From assembly GCA_003833135.1 (NCBI GenBank), contig QZLH01000091.1, positions 96,194 through 160,193 of the forward strand: 64,000 bases of DNA, given 5' to 3'. Below, piece after piece: positions 1 through 13,800 of this stretch; position 1 is the first letter of the stretch; the number at the start of each line of letters is the position of its first letter. The notes under the pieces are model-generated. The model worked only from the letters and a program-made list of their open reading frames with translations, was not told where the DNA came from and did not search any database. The position numbers were made by a program, and so were the translations under genes. The stretch comes from Oehlia diaphana. Its lineage: Eukaryota; Glomeromycota; Glomeromycetes; Glomerales; Glomeraceae.

Positions 1-566
1 GCAAAAATGCATTTAAAATGTGTGTTTGAAATGGTTGAATATATGGTAAAAAGTTTTATTTTATGAAACAATTTTTTTCCGAAGTCACGTGATTTGCCCC
101 CGCTTTAGACGACCTCTATAATTGGTAATTTTTTATCGGAATAAAATCGGAATTTTTTCTGTTATCGTGATAAAAATTTGCGATTTAATATCGGAATAAA
201 TCCGGGTCTCTGGGGTGTACGATATTAAAGTACGGAATTAACGTTAACGCTATCACGTGCAAGTGCATAACTGGGCGTTAACTGTTTAATATCGTACACC
301 CTCACTGTACGTTAAGGACGCCCTATTGAAGCCCCACACAGCAACCACACTACCACAGCAATTCTGCTTAAACTGCTTAAACTAAAAATATATTATGGCA
401 CTGGTAATCGGGTAATCCTAATTTGGAAGTAGTTTATATGTACGTACTTAATTCATTATAACGCGTAATTAATCATGTGGTGCTTTTGTTCTGGTCAAAG
501 CCACGGCTTCTTTTTACATAACGGATATTTTATGAACTCTTATTTTATTAACATCTTCTTGAAAAG
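1..566. other. Intergenic region upstream of KEX1
   Basis: No coding frame was recognised. It contains a CACGTG core at 86-91 followed by the 12-mer ccgctttagacg near 100-111, which recurs in inverse orientation near 61560. It also contains an inverted repeat, listed separately. The part nearest the KEX1 start presumably carries its promoter, but no specific element can be assigned. Confidence 0.6.
214..300. repeat. Perfect-arm inverted repeat, MITE-like
   Basis: The 16-bp arms ggtgtacgatattaaa (214-229) and tttaatatcgtacacc (285-300) are exact reverse complements. A second nested pair, gttaacgc at 243-250 and gcgttaac at 275-282, lies inside. The unit could fold into a hairpin or be a very short non-autonomous transposon. 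A related word, atttaatatcgta, occurs at about 1274-1286 inside a KEX1 intron, suggesting a dispersed family. Confidence 0.6.
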
Positions 567-3500
567 ATGAAGTACAATCTTAAATCTCTGGTCCTTACAA
601 TAGGGCTGGCTATATTTTCAGTTATCAAGGCTTCAGAATCAGCAGAAGTAGAAAATGGTTTGTATTATAGCAGTTTTTAATTAGCGCGTTGGTGGTCAAT
701 TTTTTGATAAAATAACTTTTAGCTGCGGATTACTTTGTGAGGACACTACCTGGTCTTCCGGACAGTTCATATTTGAAATCACATGCTGGGTAAGAAAGAT
801 TTTTTATTTAGAATGTCTTTTCGATTTGCTTAAACTCACGTATTTCTCCTCGAATTAGTCACGTTTTAATAGATGAACAATCAGAGTCTTATATATTTTT
901 TTGGTTAATGCATAACCTTCATATTGCCGATAATGCTAAATTAGTAAGTTACTTTAGTATATTTAATCATTTCTTATTATATATGTATTTGAGAATGAGA
1001 ATTAAACAGAATTTTTGAATCACAAATTAGATTATTTGGCTCAATGGAGGTATATTTAGATATTTATATTTAAAGAAAATTGATAAATTCCTCTGAATGA
1101 CTTTTTTAAAATTTAATGTTATTATGATTTAATTTAATTAGGCCCCGGTTGGTAAGTCTATCTTTTATACTATCATAAACAAACAATAATCCTAAAAATA
1201 TTGTTACTTTTCTCACACCGTTTTTGCAAAACTTAGTTCAAGGTAACAAAAATCATATTTGACTGTGCCTGTTATTTAATATCGTACTAACCAGAATTTA
1301 TTTTTGTTTAGTATGGATGGTGTATTTCTTGAGACTGGACCTTTTAGGGTTAATAAAGATCAAACATTAAGACCTTTTTATGGATCATGGAATGAATATG
1401 CTAATGTGTTATATGGTAGATATGAATTAATGGAAAATCTATTTATCTTTTATTCATGATATTTAATTGAACAAAATTATTTCAAAGTTGATCAGCCTGT
1501 AGGCACAGGATTTAGCTTCACGAATCAAGATTTTTATGTGAGAAATGCGACTCAAGTCCCGCAACAATTCTTACTTTTTCTTGATAAATTTTTTGAAATT
1601 TTTCCAGAATATTCTCAAGACGATGTAAGTTTATTTGGATAGCTGATTAACTATTAGTATTTATATTATTGGATGTAATTTATTGGACATTTATATTTAG
1701 ATATATCTTGCAGGAGAGAGTTTTGCTGGGGTATATATACCATACATAGCAGATGGAATTTTGAAACGTAACATTGAATCGAATACAAAGGTAATTCGAA
1801 ATATATGTTTCTGAAAAGGAAAAAAAGTTTTCATGTCCAATAAATTAAATTTATCTTAGTATAATTTGCGAGGATTAGTTATCGGCAATGGATGGGTTGA
1901 TCCTAGTACACAGGTATGTACAAACTAACTATAATATGTGAAATTTGAGACGCATAAAAGTACATTCTTATTAATTTTAAAAAAATTATACATAGTATCC
2001 TTCATACTACGATTTTGCAATTGCTAATAATCTCCTAGATGGTGATTATAAGGTAGGTATTTTTCCTAACATTTTAATGACGCTATTATTATTCATCATC
2101 ATTATTATTTTCATTAGAATCTTGCGGAGTTGCAATTGAAAGAATGTAATGAAGCTTTAAAGAAAACGGTTGCCATTAAGATCGATGCATGCGAACAAAT
2201 TCTTAATACAATTTTGGAGAATTCGCGAAAACGGTATTGATACTTTATTTGATCGATCTTAAGTGTTTTTTTTTTGGTTTTTTTTTTAAAAAAAAAAATG
2301 TTTATTTATCCTATTATAGTATTGGAAAAGTTGATACATGCATAAATCAATATGATATCCGAGATCACTCTGATTCATATCCTTCTTGTGGACTTAAGTG
2401 GCCATATGAATTAGATACTGTTTATGATTATTTACGTGTAAGTATTTTCAGACCATTAAAATATTTTCTTTTCTTTATTTTTTACTAATAAGTTTCATTT
2501 TTATTAGAGACCAGATGTTGTTAAAGATCTTCACGCAACTAAAAAGAAAGAATTATGGGTAGAATGTGACAATACAGTTAATGTAAGGTTTAATGGTGAT
2601 CAAAGCCCACCTTCTATAACTGTATGTATAACTATTTTTTATTTGTGATTAATTTATTTGGAATAAAATTACTAATTCATTTACTATCAACTAATAGTTA
2701 TTCCCCGAAATTTTGAAACAAATTAAAATATTATTATTTAGGTGCATATAATTTCTTTATAATCCAAACTATGAACATATTAATTTACTTGTTTTGTGTA
2801 ATTTATTAAAAAATAGTGGTGATCAAGATATAATTTGTAATTATATGGGAACTGAATCCATGATAAAAAATTTGGAATGGAATGGTTACAAAGGATTTCA
2901 GGTAATTGTAATTTAACTCGTTAATTTTTGTAATTCAATTAATTTAATATTTTTATTTTTATTATTATAGAATAATACAAAGTTACTTTGGTATGTTAAT
3001 GATACTCTTGCAGGACATATCGTTGCAGAGAGAAATCTTACATACGTTAAGATATTTAATGCAAGTCATATGGTACCATATGATGTCCCTCTTGCAACAA
3101 TGGACATGATGTATAGATTTATGGGATTGGATCATCATATTGTAAATAAGTTCCCATCAAAGGTTGAATCAGAGGTAAGCTATTCGTATTTATGTTTCAA
3201 TTTTAATTTAATTTAAAAAAACTTTAAAATTTTTCGTTTGGTAGGAATTCGATGATGATAAAAATAATTCGAACTCTGAACATAAAGATAATAATGAAAT
3301 ATGGAATCATTATTATGATGCGTAAGTTTTTTTTTTTTGCCATTATATTATTTAATATAATTGATTTGTGTTTTAACTATTTTGTCTTGTACAGTGGTAC
3401 TACTACACTAATAATTGTTATTTTTGGTGTACTTGGTTTGGCTGCATTCATATTTCGAGGAAAAATTATGGGAAAAATCAGGAGAAATACTAAGCAAGGA

Positions 3501-3736
3501 ATGAGAGTAAATACCGAAGAAACCAATGAAATGTAAGTGTATTAAGATATTTTATATTATTAATTAATTTTTAATTTGAAATTAATATTCTTAAAATACA
3601 TAATAGGGATAATTTTGGAATTGAAACACAATTATCAGGTGATTTGGATCATTTTGGTGATAGTGATGCTGATGATGATGATACTCAAAAATTAAATAAT
3701 CATCAAGAGAAGTATCATGATGAAGAAAAGAGATAA
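567..3736 (+). CDS. KEX1: Pheromone-processing carboxypeptidase KEX1
   Basis: This is a serine carboxypeptidase (S10 family) of the late Golgi that trims C-terminal Lys/Arg from processed precursors. I assembled 19 exons by hand. The start at 567 opens a hydrophobic signal peptide ([18 protein letters not shown]) and is followed by [12 protein letters not shown], typical of mature KEX1. The catalytic Ser lies in GESFAG (about 1710-1725), the Asp in FSGDQD (about 2815-2827) and the His in NASHMVPYD (about 3060-3085). A C-terminal transmembrane helix (about 3392-3465) is followed by a basic then acidic cytosolic tail ending in EEKR, the usual KEX1 layout. Oddities are two tiny exons (1031-1049 and 1142-1151) that encode the WLNGGPGC motif, and the absence of the two Ser that normally follow that Cys. 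Family assignment is firm; some internal splice borders are less so. Confidence 0.9.
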
Positions 3737-4160
3737 ATTAATTACTAATATAAGATGAAGAAAATCGTTATTTGTTTTCGTAACTATAACTATTAATTGT
3801 TAACGTATTTAAAAATAATCTAGAACATTTATTACGCAATTTCATTTATTACATAATTTACATAATTTTTATTTTTTCAACAAAACCATTTTTATTTATC
3901 AAGATTATAGAAAAATGACTAATTGATACGAAAAAAGTATCTTAGAATAGATTAAATAATTTCTATTATTATAATTCTTTTTAAAATACATAAAATAAAT
4001 GTGAAATTAAATCGAATAATCGAAATTAAACGTATAATTTAGGCCGGAATTAGTAAAATTCTTAGTATAACAGATAATGTTGTACATGATGCACGTGGGC
4101 TGATAAAACGCGTCGTATCATTTTTTGGCCCTTCGGTTAACACGTTCTTATAATAAAAAA
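3737..4160. other. Intergenic, KEX1 to POL1
   Basis: This 424-bp AT-rich spacer between two genes on the same strand should hold the KEX1 polyadenylation region and the POL1 promoter. I see no coding frame and no recognisable element beyond a somewhat GC-richer stretch at about 4090-4140 just upstream of the POL1 start. Confidence 0.6.
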
Positions 4161-7100
4161 ATGTCCTTGCCAAAGAGACGCGCCGTTGCCAAATCTTCTA
4201 ATCTTGCTGCCTTACAAACTCTTCGTCGCTTACGACAAGAAGGAGGTTCTCGTCTTCAAGAGTATGAGGTATAAATATAAATTTATAAATATTCTTGTTA
4301 TTTACAATATTTTCGCGTAACAGATTCTTCTTCGATAAAGGTTCAAGAGCCAGAAGTCATTTATGATGAAGTTACGGAAGAAATTTATCAAACTGAAGTC
4401 AAGAAAGTGACAGAAATGGTTGTTAACGATGATGGAACTCAATATATAACAGAAGAGTTGGATGATTTGGGACAAAAATATGCTGATGAATCCGAGTATG
4501 AAGATGACCCAATAGATGGTGTGTTATTGAAATATTTTTATTTTATTTGCAGTGTTTACTTATTTTAACGCGCCATTTAAGATATTCGATTATTTATTTA
4601 TAACTTATTGGGTTACAGAAAAGCGAAAAAGAAAAGGTTCAGAAAATCAAAATGATGCCAAACCAAGTACAACTATCAATAATTATTTTTTACGTGCTGC
4701 CATTTCAAATAAATTGACAAAACATAGAAGCGTGCGTATTTTTTTTTTTTTTTTTTTTTTGATTAATATAAAACTTATCATTATTTTCAACTTAGACGAA
4801 ATCTACTAAGGAAGAGTCCGAATTTATGTCTGATCTTTTGCAAAGATTGGATGATGAAGACGAAGATGACGAACAAGAGGAATTTATTCAATCTCTAATT
4901 CAAGAGAATAATCAATTGAACGCGGTCTCAATGGAGTATAAACCCATGAATCCTGATGCTGACGGCGAATTTATGTACCAAAGAAATCAAAAAAGAGTAA
5001 ATGGTGGGCTGCAATCATATACTTGTGAGAAAAACGAGTTAGACACAATGTCAATGGAATATACACCTTTGAAAACTAATTTAACTTATCAAGAAAAAGT
5101 AGATGATGAACAGGGCCAGTCATTTAATCATGAGACCAATACCGTCTCAATGGAATATACACCTTTGGACAGTGACGTTATTTATCAAGAAAAAATATAT
5201 GACAAGCAAGGTCAATCATCTATTAATGAAACCGATAAACTGGACACAGTCTCAATGGAATATATTCCTTTTGGCGGCGAATTTACTTATCAAGAAAAAG
5301 TAGATGATAAACAGGACCAATCATATATTCATGAAACCAATCAACCAGATACAGTCTCAATGGATCATAATAAACCTTTGAAACTTGATACAAACAGTGA
5401 ATTTATTTATCAAACGAAAAATGATAAAAAATTTGACCGATCATTTATTCAAGAAACAATTCCACCTATTAATGATCAATCACATAATTGTTACAGATTG
5501 TTTTGGATAGATGCAGTCGAAAAATTTGGAATTGTATATATTATTGGAAAGGTAGATCAATCAGATTATACAAAATGATGAGATTTTATATAACATTTAA
5601 ATCCATTATATAGGTATTCAACAACGAAAGCAAAACGTACATAAGTTGCTGCGCCACTGTCAAAAACATTCATAGAAATGTTTTCATATTACCAAGACAA
5701 AGAAAACTTGATGGTAATCAATATATTTCTTCAAATAGTTTATAGTGAGATGAATTATTATTAATCGATTTTCTTTTTGCTTTGTATAAATTTACAGAAT
5801 ACGACAATGAAACTGAAATTGATGTAACGATGGAAGATGTTAGTAGTGAAGTGAATGATATCTTTAAAAAAAAATTCAGAGATTTTCAAGTTTTTACAAA
5901 GCCAGTGAATCGTAAATATGGGTTCGAATTACCAGACATTCCTACTGAAGCACAATATTTGAAAGTAACATATCCATTTACACGTATGCTCTTTTAATTC
6001 ATATGAAGTTTTTTTGATTCAAATTTGCAATCATATTTATTAATCCTACGTTATTACTGTTAATTAATAGAGGATTCTTTACCTAGAAATTTGAGTGGAA
6101 AAACATTTACTCGCGCTTTTGGTACAAATACTTCTGCGCTTGAATTATTCATATTGAAACGCAAAATTAAAGGACCATGTTGGCTGGAAATCAAAGATGC
6201 TATTGTAGAAACATCTAGAGTGAGTTTTTACCATCAAATTTCAAGTAATTACACAACTAATGTGTTTTGGCAGTAATATATATACTTTGTATGTTTAGAT
6301 TTCTTGGTGCAAACTTGAGCTTGTTGTCGACGATCCTAAAAAAATTAGCATTTTGAACGAATCAAATTTTACTGAACCGATTAAATCACCTTCATTAACA
6401 ACCATGTCATTGAGTTTAAGAACTATAATGAATCATAAAAAGCAAGTTAACGAAATAGCTGCTTTTAGTGTTCGTTTTTATCCAAAAGGTTTAGAAGTTT
6501 TTATTGTTTAATATTCATTAAATGTTTGGCTTGTCCTTCGTTAAAGCTTAATTGATATATTATTTGGTGTAGTGCCATTGGATGAAGCAGTTACACCGGA
6601 AAAATTACAATATCCTGTACAATATTCTGCAATTCGCCAACTGAATGATAAACCATGGTGGACTCATGGATTTGAAGAACTTGTAGAGAAAGAAAGAAAA
6701 AAAGGACTTCATCTAAATTTGGAAGCGAATGAATATTCGTTAATCAACTATCTATTAGGTTAGTAACTTTACTTTTATATGATAATGATTTTATTCCTTG
6801 CATTTATATATAATTTTTCGGAATTTAATAGCACTCATCAAGCAGTATGATCCTGATGTTTTTATCGGACACAATTTCATCGGATTTGATCTTGACGTCT
6901 TGTTACATCGTTTAAAGGAATTAAAGATTAAGGATTGGTCCTGTCTTGGAAGGTTACGAAGATTTGTGTAAGTAGAGTTCTTTATTAAGAAAACATTGAA
7001 CATCATAAAAGAAATTAATTTAATGTAATATTATTTATAGATGGCCAAAATCACAAAGTGGGTCTACTGCGAATGAGTCATCCTTCGTGGAAAAGTCAAT

Positions 7101-10100
7101 TGTAAATGGTCGATTGATTTGCGATACCTACCTAAACGCGAAAGTAAGGATAAGAATGTTGTCACTTGAACATATTTTAATATATATATATTTACAAAAA
7201 TTTGAAACATCAATATGTAGGACCTAGTCAAATCTAAGAATTATTCGTTAACAGAACTTGTCTTATCACAATTAGGCAAGCTTCGTAAAGAAATCGAATA
7301 TGATAAAATTCCGATGTATTATAGTCGAGCCAAAGATTTATTAGATGTAGTTTGCCATTGTTGGAATGATGCTATTTTTACGGCAGAACTTATGTTCAAA
7401 CTTCAGATATTGCCTCTTACTAAACAATTAACAAACTTAGCTGGCAATATATGGTATAAATGAGATGAATTCTTTTTATTCTCTAATATAAAGGAAATAA
7501 TAATCGAACAAATCATTACGTGTTTATATAGGTCAAAAACTCTTATTGGAAGTAGAGCGGATCGTAATGAATTTCTTCTGTTACATGAGTTTCATCAACA
7601 CAAATACATATGTCCAGACAAAGAATATAAGAAAATTCAGGAACAATATAGCGTAGATGGAGAAGGTAAGCATTCACTTCCAAATTTTTATTATAATATT
7701 TATATTTATATTAAATATAGTAACTGTATTTACGTATTTATTATAAAGACGAATCAACAGAGACTAAAGCAAGTGGGCGAAGAAAACCTACTTATGCCGG
7801 AGGCCTCGTGCTAGAGCCCAAAAAAGGATTTTATGATAATTATGTTGTACTTTTGGATTTTAACAGCTTGTATCCATCAATTATTCAAGAATACAATATT
7901 TGCTTTACTACAGTAGTCAGAGTTGGGATGGTGAGTTTGTAGTATATATATTTTATTGACATTTAGGGTGGATATAGTGACTTACTTATATTATAATCGA
8001 AGGAAAAGAACATTACTCCCGAAATACCTGATTCAAGTTTACCACAGGGTATCCTACCTAAATTGATTGCTAAATTAGTTGAGCGAAGAAGAATGGTAAA
8101 GAGTTTGATGAAGAGTTCAACAGTTACCTCAGACAAACTTGCCGAAGTATGTTGAATAATTATTGTCTCGACATGCAGTAATAGGTGCATTAACGTTAAT
8201 TATATAAATCATATTTTCTTGTATAATAATAGTATGATATTCGTCAAAAGGCTCTTAAACTTACGGCGAATAGTATGTATGGTTGTTTGGGTTATACTTA
8301 CTCCAGGTTTTATGCCAAGCCGTTAGCTATGTTGATCACTTTCAAAGGTCGTGAAATTCTGGAAAACACTGTTAAATTAGCGGAGAACGAAAAGATGGAG
8401 GTATGTTATTTAATAATTTGATTTAATAAGCAAACAAGCGAACGATCCACATTGATTTTTATGTTTATTTATAGGTAATTTATGGAGATACAGATTCTAT
8501 TATGATTAACACTAAAGCAATAGACATAAATCAAGCTCTTGAAGTTGGTAACATCTTAAAAAAGAAAGTCAATGAACGATACAAATTGCTCGAGCTTGAA
8601 ATTGACGGTTTTTTTGAGAAACTACTTTTGCTTAAGAAAAAAAAATATGCGGCTATTGTTGTTGAGAAAAAAAACGGCATCTTAGAACGTTCGTGTGAAA
8701 CAAAAGGACTCGATCTTGTGAGAAGAGATTGGTGTGATTTAGTGAATAAAGTATCAAGGTACAAACACTTATAATCTATATCATTACTTGTATTAAATAA
8801 TTTCTAACTTGTTTTAAGATTTGTTTTGGATCAAATTTTATCATCTCATGATCGAGAAGTAATAGTTAACACAATCCATGCTTACTTGAGGCAAGTGGGA
8901 GAAGATACGCGTTCCGGGAATTACCCTATTAATTCCTTTATAATTAATAAAGTATGGTCTAATCAAAAATTGTTTTCACCACTTGGATACTTCGTTAATT
9001 TTTTTTTTATTAATATTTATAGAATCTCGCAAAATCACCGGAAGCTTATACTGATGCAAAAATCCAACCTCATGTGCAAGTTGCATTGAGAATGAAAAAG
9101 AAAGGGTTAAGTGCCCGTACGGGAGATTTTATTCCGTATGTTATCTGTCTAACAGCTGATGGTAAAGAATTCGATAAAAATATTTCCGATCGAGCATTTC
9201 ATCCTGACGAGATAAATGAGTCTAATTTGCGAATCGGTAAATTTATAATATCCATGTTATTTGTTTTTATTTTTGTTATTTTGTCAGATGATATAATAAT
9301 TTTATGATTTATTATTTATTAAGATTATGATTGGTATTTAAAAATCCAAATCCATGCTTCGGTTTCTAGATTATGTGGACATATTGAAGGGATTGATAAT
9401 GCATCCATCGCTGAGTGTTTAGGTATCCAGATTTTATTTTTACTATTTTATGACAATTAAATTCAGTAACTTGATAATTACTTGTGTTAAAAAAACAATG
9501 TAATATAAGGATTTGATCCATCAAAATTCAAAAGTTCATCGAATTTGGCGACATCACATAAAATCGGTTCGAAAATGCCGGATGAAGAGCGATTTAAGGA
9601 TGTTGAAAATTTTATGCCAATATGTATTCATTGTAACGTAACAAATATCTTTGAAGGGTTAAAGGTTAGTAATTAATGTTTTCGTATAAAACTTGTAAAC
9701 TATATTAATGATCGATATTATAGGAATCTGAAGGGTTAATTAAATGTAATGGGTGTAACACCATTATTCCATTTTCTTCGATTTTGACACAACTTACTTT
9801 CAAAGTTCGTTCCTATATTAAACAATATTATGATGGTTGGAAAGTATGCGATGAACAAAGTTGTTTATATCGAACTAGACAAGTCACTTACTCTAAAAAT
9901 TGTATTAATCGAGGATGCAATGGAAAAATGAAGGCCGAGGTATATATAATGTTTTAATGATTTGTATGGTTAGATTAATATTCTAAAATATTTAATCTAC
10001 TTCCCCAAAATATTTAAGTATGACGAACAAAAACTATATCTCCAATTACTCTATTTATCTCAATTATTTGATATAAGTAAAGTACAAAAAAGGGCGGAAT

Positions 10101-10298
10101 TTGGTATGGATGATTGACTACATAAAATTGATCATCACTATATTAAAAAACTTAAGAGCACTAATTAATTTCTTTTATTAAGGTTCTAAAAATATAGAAG
10201 AAATCGGTAGATTGAAAAGTTTGGTCGACAGACATTTAGACCGGAATGAATTACGATATGTAAATTTAGGAGAATTGTTCAATTATTATTTCGAATAA
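4161..10298 (+). CDS. POL1: DNA polymerase alpha catalytic subunit
   Basis: This B-family polymerase partners with primase to start DNA synthesis at origins and on Okazaki fragments in the nucleus. The ATG at 4161 opens a basic N-terminus ([18 protein letters not shown]), matching the family's N-terminal domain. [14 protein letters not shown] at about 4826-4870 resembles the acidic-hydrophobic Ctf4-binding type of motif (inference). Further on are the exonuclease-like fold with [11 protein letters not shown] (about 6860-6895), motif [15 protein letters not shown] (about 7855), motif [14 protein letters not shown] (about 8254) and motif C YGDTDS (about 8482). The C-terminal zinc modules show CIHC, CNGC, CDEQSC and CINRGC (about 9625-9930). 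The protein ends GELFNYYFE. There are more than 20 exons. The unusual part is a block of five imperfect repeats at about residues 175-360. Identification is secure. Confidence 0.95.
4921..5475 (+). repeat. Five ~35-residue tandem repeats inside POL1
   Basis: A single exon (about 4796-5551) encodes five imperfect copies built around VSMEYxPL, then a [16 protein letters not shown] segment, then an N/HET ending. Units start near 4924, 5047, 5140, 5248 and 5350. Copies 2-4 are the most alike; the first and last have diverged or been extended. The block lies between the Ctf4-type motif and the first folded domain, where the family is normally disordered. Repeats of this kind are not something I know from POL1. 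Confidence 0.85.
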
Positions 10299-10859
10299 AA
10301 CTAATTGTAAATATTCTATTCTTGGTAATAAAAATATCTATTCCATATATAAATTCAATGTAAAAATTTTTCATTATAATTGGATAAAAAATAGATATAA
10401 TGACCATCGAATCAATCATTATATTTAAGTTAATGATCCTTTATGAATTATGATAATTATCATAATAAAGCATAGTTAAAAACAAAAGTAGCATGAAATT
10501 GCGCAAGTTTATATTATAATGATACTTGTTTAACACAAACAGGCATCAATGGATGAAACTCTTATCTGATCAAGAAAGTTATAGTGCAGGAAATTACCAT
10601 AATAATGTTATTTCATTAATTCTTAATAGATATTATTTAACTTTTTAATAAATACATATATAATTCTATTATGTAAAATTTACAATGAATTATGTTCACC
10701 AAGAATTTAATTGCTGTCGTTTGTCGAATCAAGAGGTTGAAAATATTTTAAATATTTTAGAAGATTGTACGAATCCGTTTCAATACACCTAGTACAAATC
10801 AAAAAAAGGAGTTAAAGATAAATATTGCAGATTATATAATAAACATACTAATAATATTT
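10299..10859. other. Convergent spacer, POL1/RAV1
   Basis: This 561-bp spacer holds the 3' ends of two converging genes. It is strongly AT-rich, with several AATAAA-like words, and no coding frame or repeat was recognised. Confidence 0.6.
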
Positions 10860-13800
10860 TTATAAAGGATATAATAATAGTGATTCTTTTATATCTGATA
10901 TTGGAACTTTAACATTTTCACATATGGTTATTAATCCTTGTTCGGCCCTATTAATATAATCAATGTAATAAGAATGCTCAAATAATTCTGGATTTTCTTG
11001 AACAGCCATTGCTACATCCAATAATTGCTGGAATAAATAAATAAATAGTTAGCACAAATTTTACTTTCGTTCTTCGCTCTTCTTTTGGCAAAAATATATA
11101 TATATACTAACTTGACATAATCTTTTAACCAAAGAAACTTTATAATCATAAAAATCTACATCATATAGTAATGTAGCATTATTTCCTGCATCATTTTCGA
11201 TATCACCTTTACCAAGAGTTTCTTCATTATTGTTAGCAAAAATATCAGTATTTTTTGAATTATACGAGTTTAATTTTTGATAATGTCCGGGAGTATTCCA
11301 TCCCCATATATCTTCTTCATTTGTTGAATCTTTAAATGAATTATCATTAAAAGATAGTCTTTTAGGCGTAACAGGACTAACTAAAGGACTTGGCTCTTCT
11401 GTAAAAAGGTCATCGGATTTATCTGTTATATGTTTACTAGAAACTGGTGAAATTGGTTCATTCCAATCCCATGTATCAAAATTAACAACACCTTTCGAAA
11501 TAACATCGTCACCATCACTATCTGCCATTGGTATGTCAAAAATAGTTGTTCTGCGTCTAGATTTTAAAACATGATCAGGCCTTTTGGGATCTGATTGTTG
11601 TGAAAAAGTCCATGTTCTTACGAGATGAAGAGCTAACAGTGGACATCCCATACGATCATAAGCAAAAATACTTCTTAACACGAAGAAATATTCCGTTTTT
11701 GATGAAATTTCTGCTGCTCCTCTCAGTGTTTGAATGGATTTATCTTTTAATTGTTTGTATAAAACTACCAAAGCTGCATCAGGAGAATCAGTGGTTAAGG
11801 GTGTTGTTTCTACTTTCTTGTCGCACAGAGTTTCCAAAGGTACCTTTAAAATTTCTTTCTTATTAATATTGAATAATCAATTATCAATTTATATGAAATA
11901 AGTTAAAAAAGAAATTCAAACCATAATAGCTTTCACAGCTTTATCTCTTTGATTCAATGACCAAAAAGCCAAACTGGCTAACCATCGATCCCCTGTTCTA
12001 ATGGCTAGGGGAATAATATAATCTTCATATATGCTCTTCAAAATAGGACCATCCTCACCTGTATATTCAAAATTATAATTTAGTATTTAATAATAAGAAA
12101 CATATATATATGCATATAAAGATTACCCTCATAAACTCTAGTAATAGCAATAGCTAATTGAAAGTCATCCAAATGTTTTAAGCATACATTGACAGCATCT
12201 TTTAACTGATCACCAAGAAGAAAGAAAGCCGCCGCATATCCTATCAAATTGTATATTATTAGATTATTTGCAAACTCTTATATATAAAAATGCTTGAAAA
12301 CAATACCATAACGTTGTTTGCCCAACAGAGCATAAGCGTTTTTTAAAGCTGCTGTTTTCCATCTGGGTTCGGTAAAATCATTTATAAGAAATTTCAACAT
12401 GATCGCTTGCTCTCTATGAGTATTGGCGGTTTTCCATAAACCTAACAATAATTTCTTTTTCCGTAATGCCATATAGAAAAGAGAGCAATCTGTTGGATCT
12501 CTCTCTTCTTTCGACATATAATGATTACGAGCCACGTTTTCCATTTGTTGCCGCTAGAATCAATCGTTAATTAATATAGATTTAACGGAAAAAAAAGCTT
12601 CAATGTTACAAATGAACTTACAACTGATTCATTACTTCGAAGCCATAAAAAGATACCATGTATTCTTGCATCTTTCCATAAAAATTTTCCACCAGATGCT
12701 TGGATGCTGTATTCTATTAAAAGATCCTAAATTGACATAGTTAATGAATACGTAATATGTTTTAAGGTCACAACAAAATATATATAAGTTTTCTCACCTG
12801 AGAATTACTATGCAATGCCCAGTTCATATCTCGATAATTTAAACCAGGCGACCGTATACCAAAGGATATTTTATTTAAATAATGATACCGTCGCATAAAT
12901 ATTACGTATCGAACACCATTTTCGTCCAAACTTCGTTTTTGATTTTCTACCTGAATATTTACGAATTTGATGAAGTAGTATTCAGCTTCAGACCTTAGAA
13001 TAACATTTGAAATAATATTCTTACCTGATTTATGGTATTAACTAAAGCTAACAATTGCGCTTGTTCAACGGGTGATAAGTCAGGTAATGAAATGACTTGA
13101 AATTTTTCAATCAAAAAATTAGCTTCTTTTTCAGTAAATTCAAGTAAATTTTCTTGAGATCTTTTAAAAATAAATAAATAAATAAATAAATATATATATA
13201 TATTAATATACTTTTAATTTACGGAATATATATTATTTCTTTAATTAATGTTATATGCACCCTTCTTCATCACTGTCTTCTCCAAAAAGAACATTATAGC
13301 GAGTAGTTTTCGTTGATGCTGTTGACTTGAATAATAAGGAAAATTAAGTTAGCAAGATTTTGATGTTTTTTTTTGTTGATAAAAAAGAAATTTTATAATT
13401 ACGAACCATGTTATCCTGGAAAAATTTGTCAAATGGTAAGGGAAGAATTCGTTCAATAGGTTTATTTGTTCTATCTAAAATTATAAGAAATTTATAAAGG
13501 TGGGCAAAAATCTGCTTCACCAAATCCATTTGATCTATTGGAAATTAATTCAGAATTAACAACATTAGAAATTAAACAAAATATAATCTATAAGTAAATT
13601 AACCTACCCCACATAATGTATTCTAAAAGAAACGTTGGATGATAATGTGGTAATGGACCATTCAAATGGTCAACAACATGAAACAATGTAGGATACTTTT
13701 TTTGATTAACCCCAGTTATACTAGAAACTATTGGATTATTTGATTTTAGATATAAATAGTGCTATATTAAAAAGAAATAATCAAAAAAAACTTGAATCAC

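Noticed and set aside
11600..11866. 88-codon + strand frame with hydrophobic stretches
   Set aside because: Antisense to a RAV1 exon whose frame is supported by the neighbouring conserved exons.
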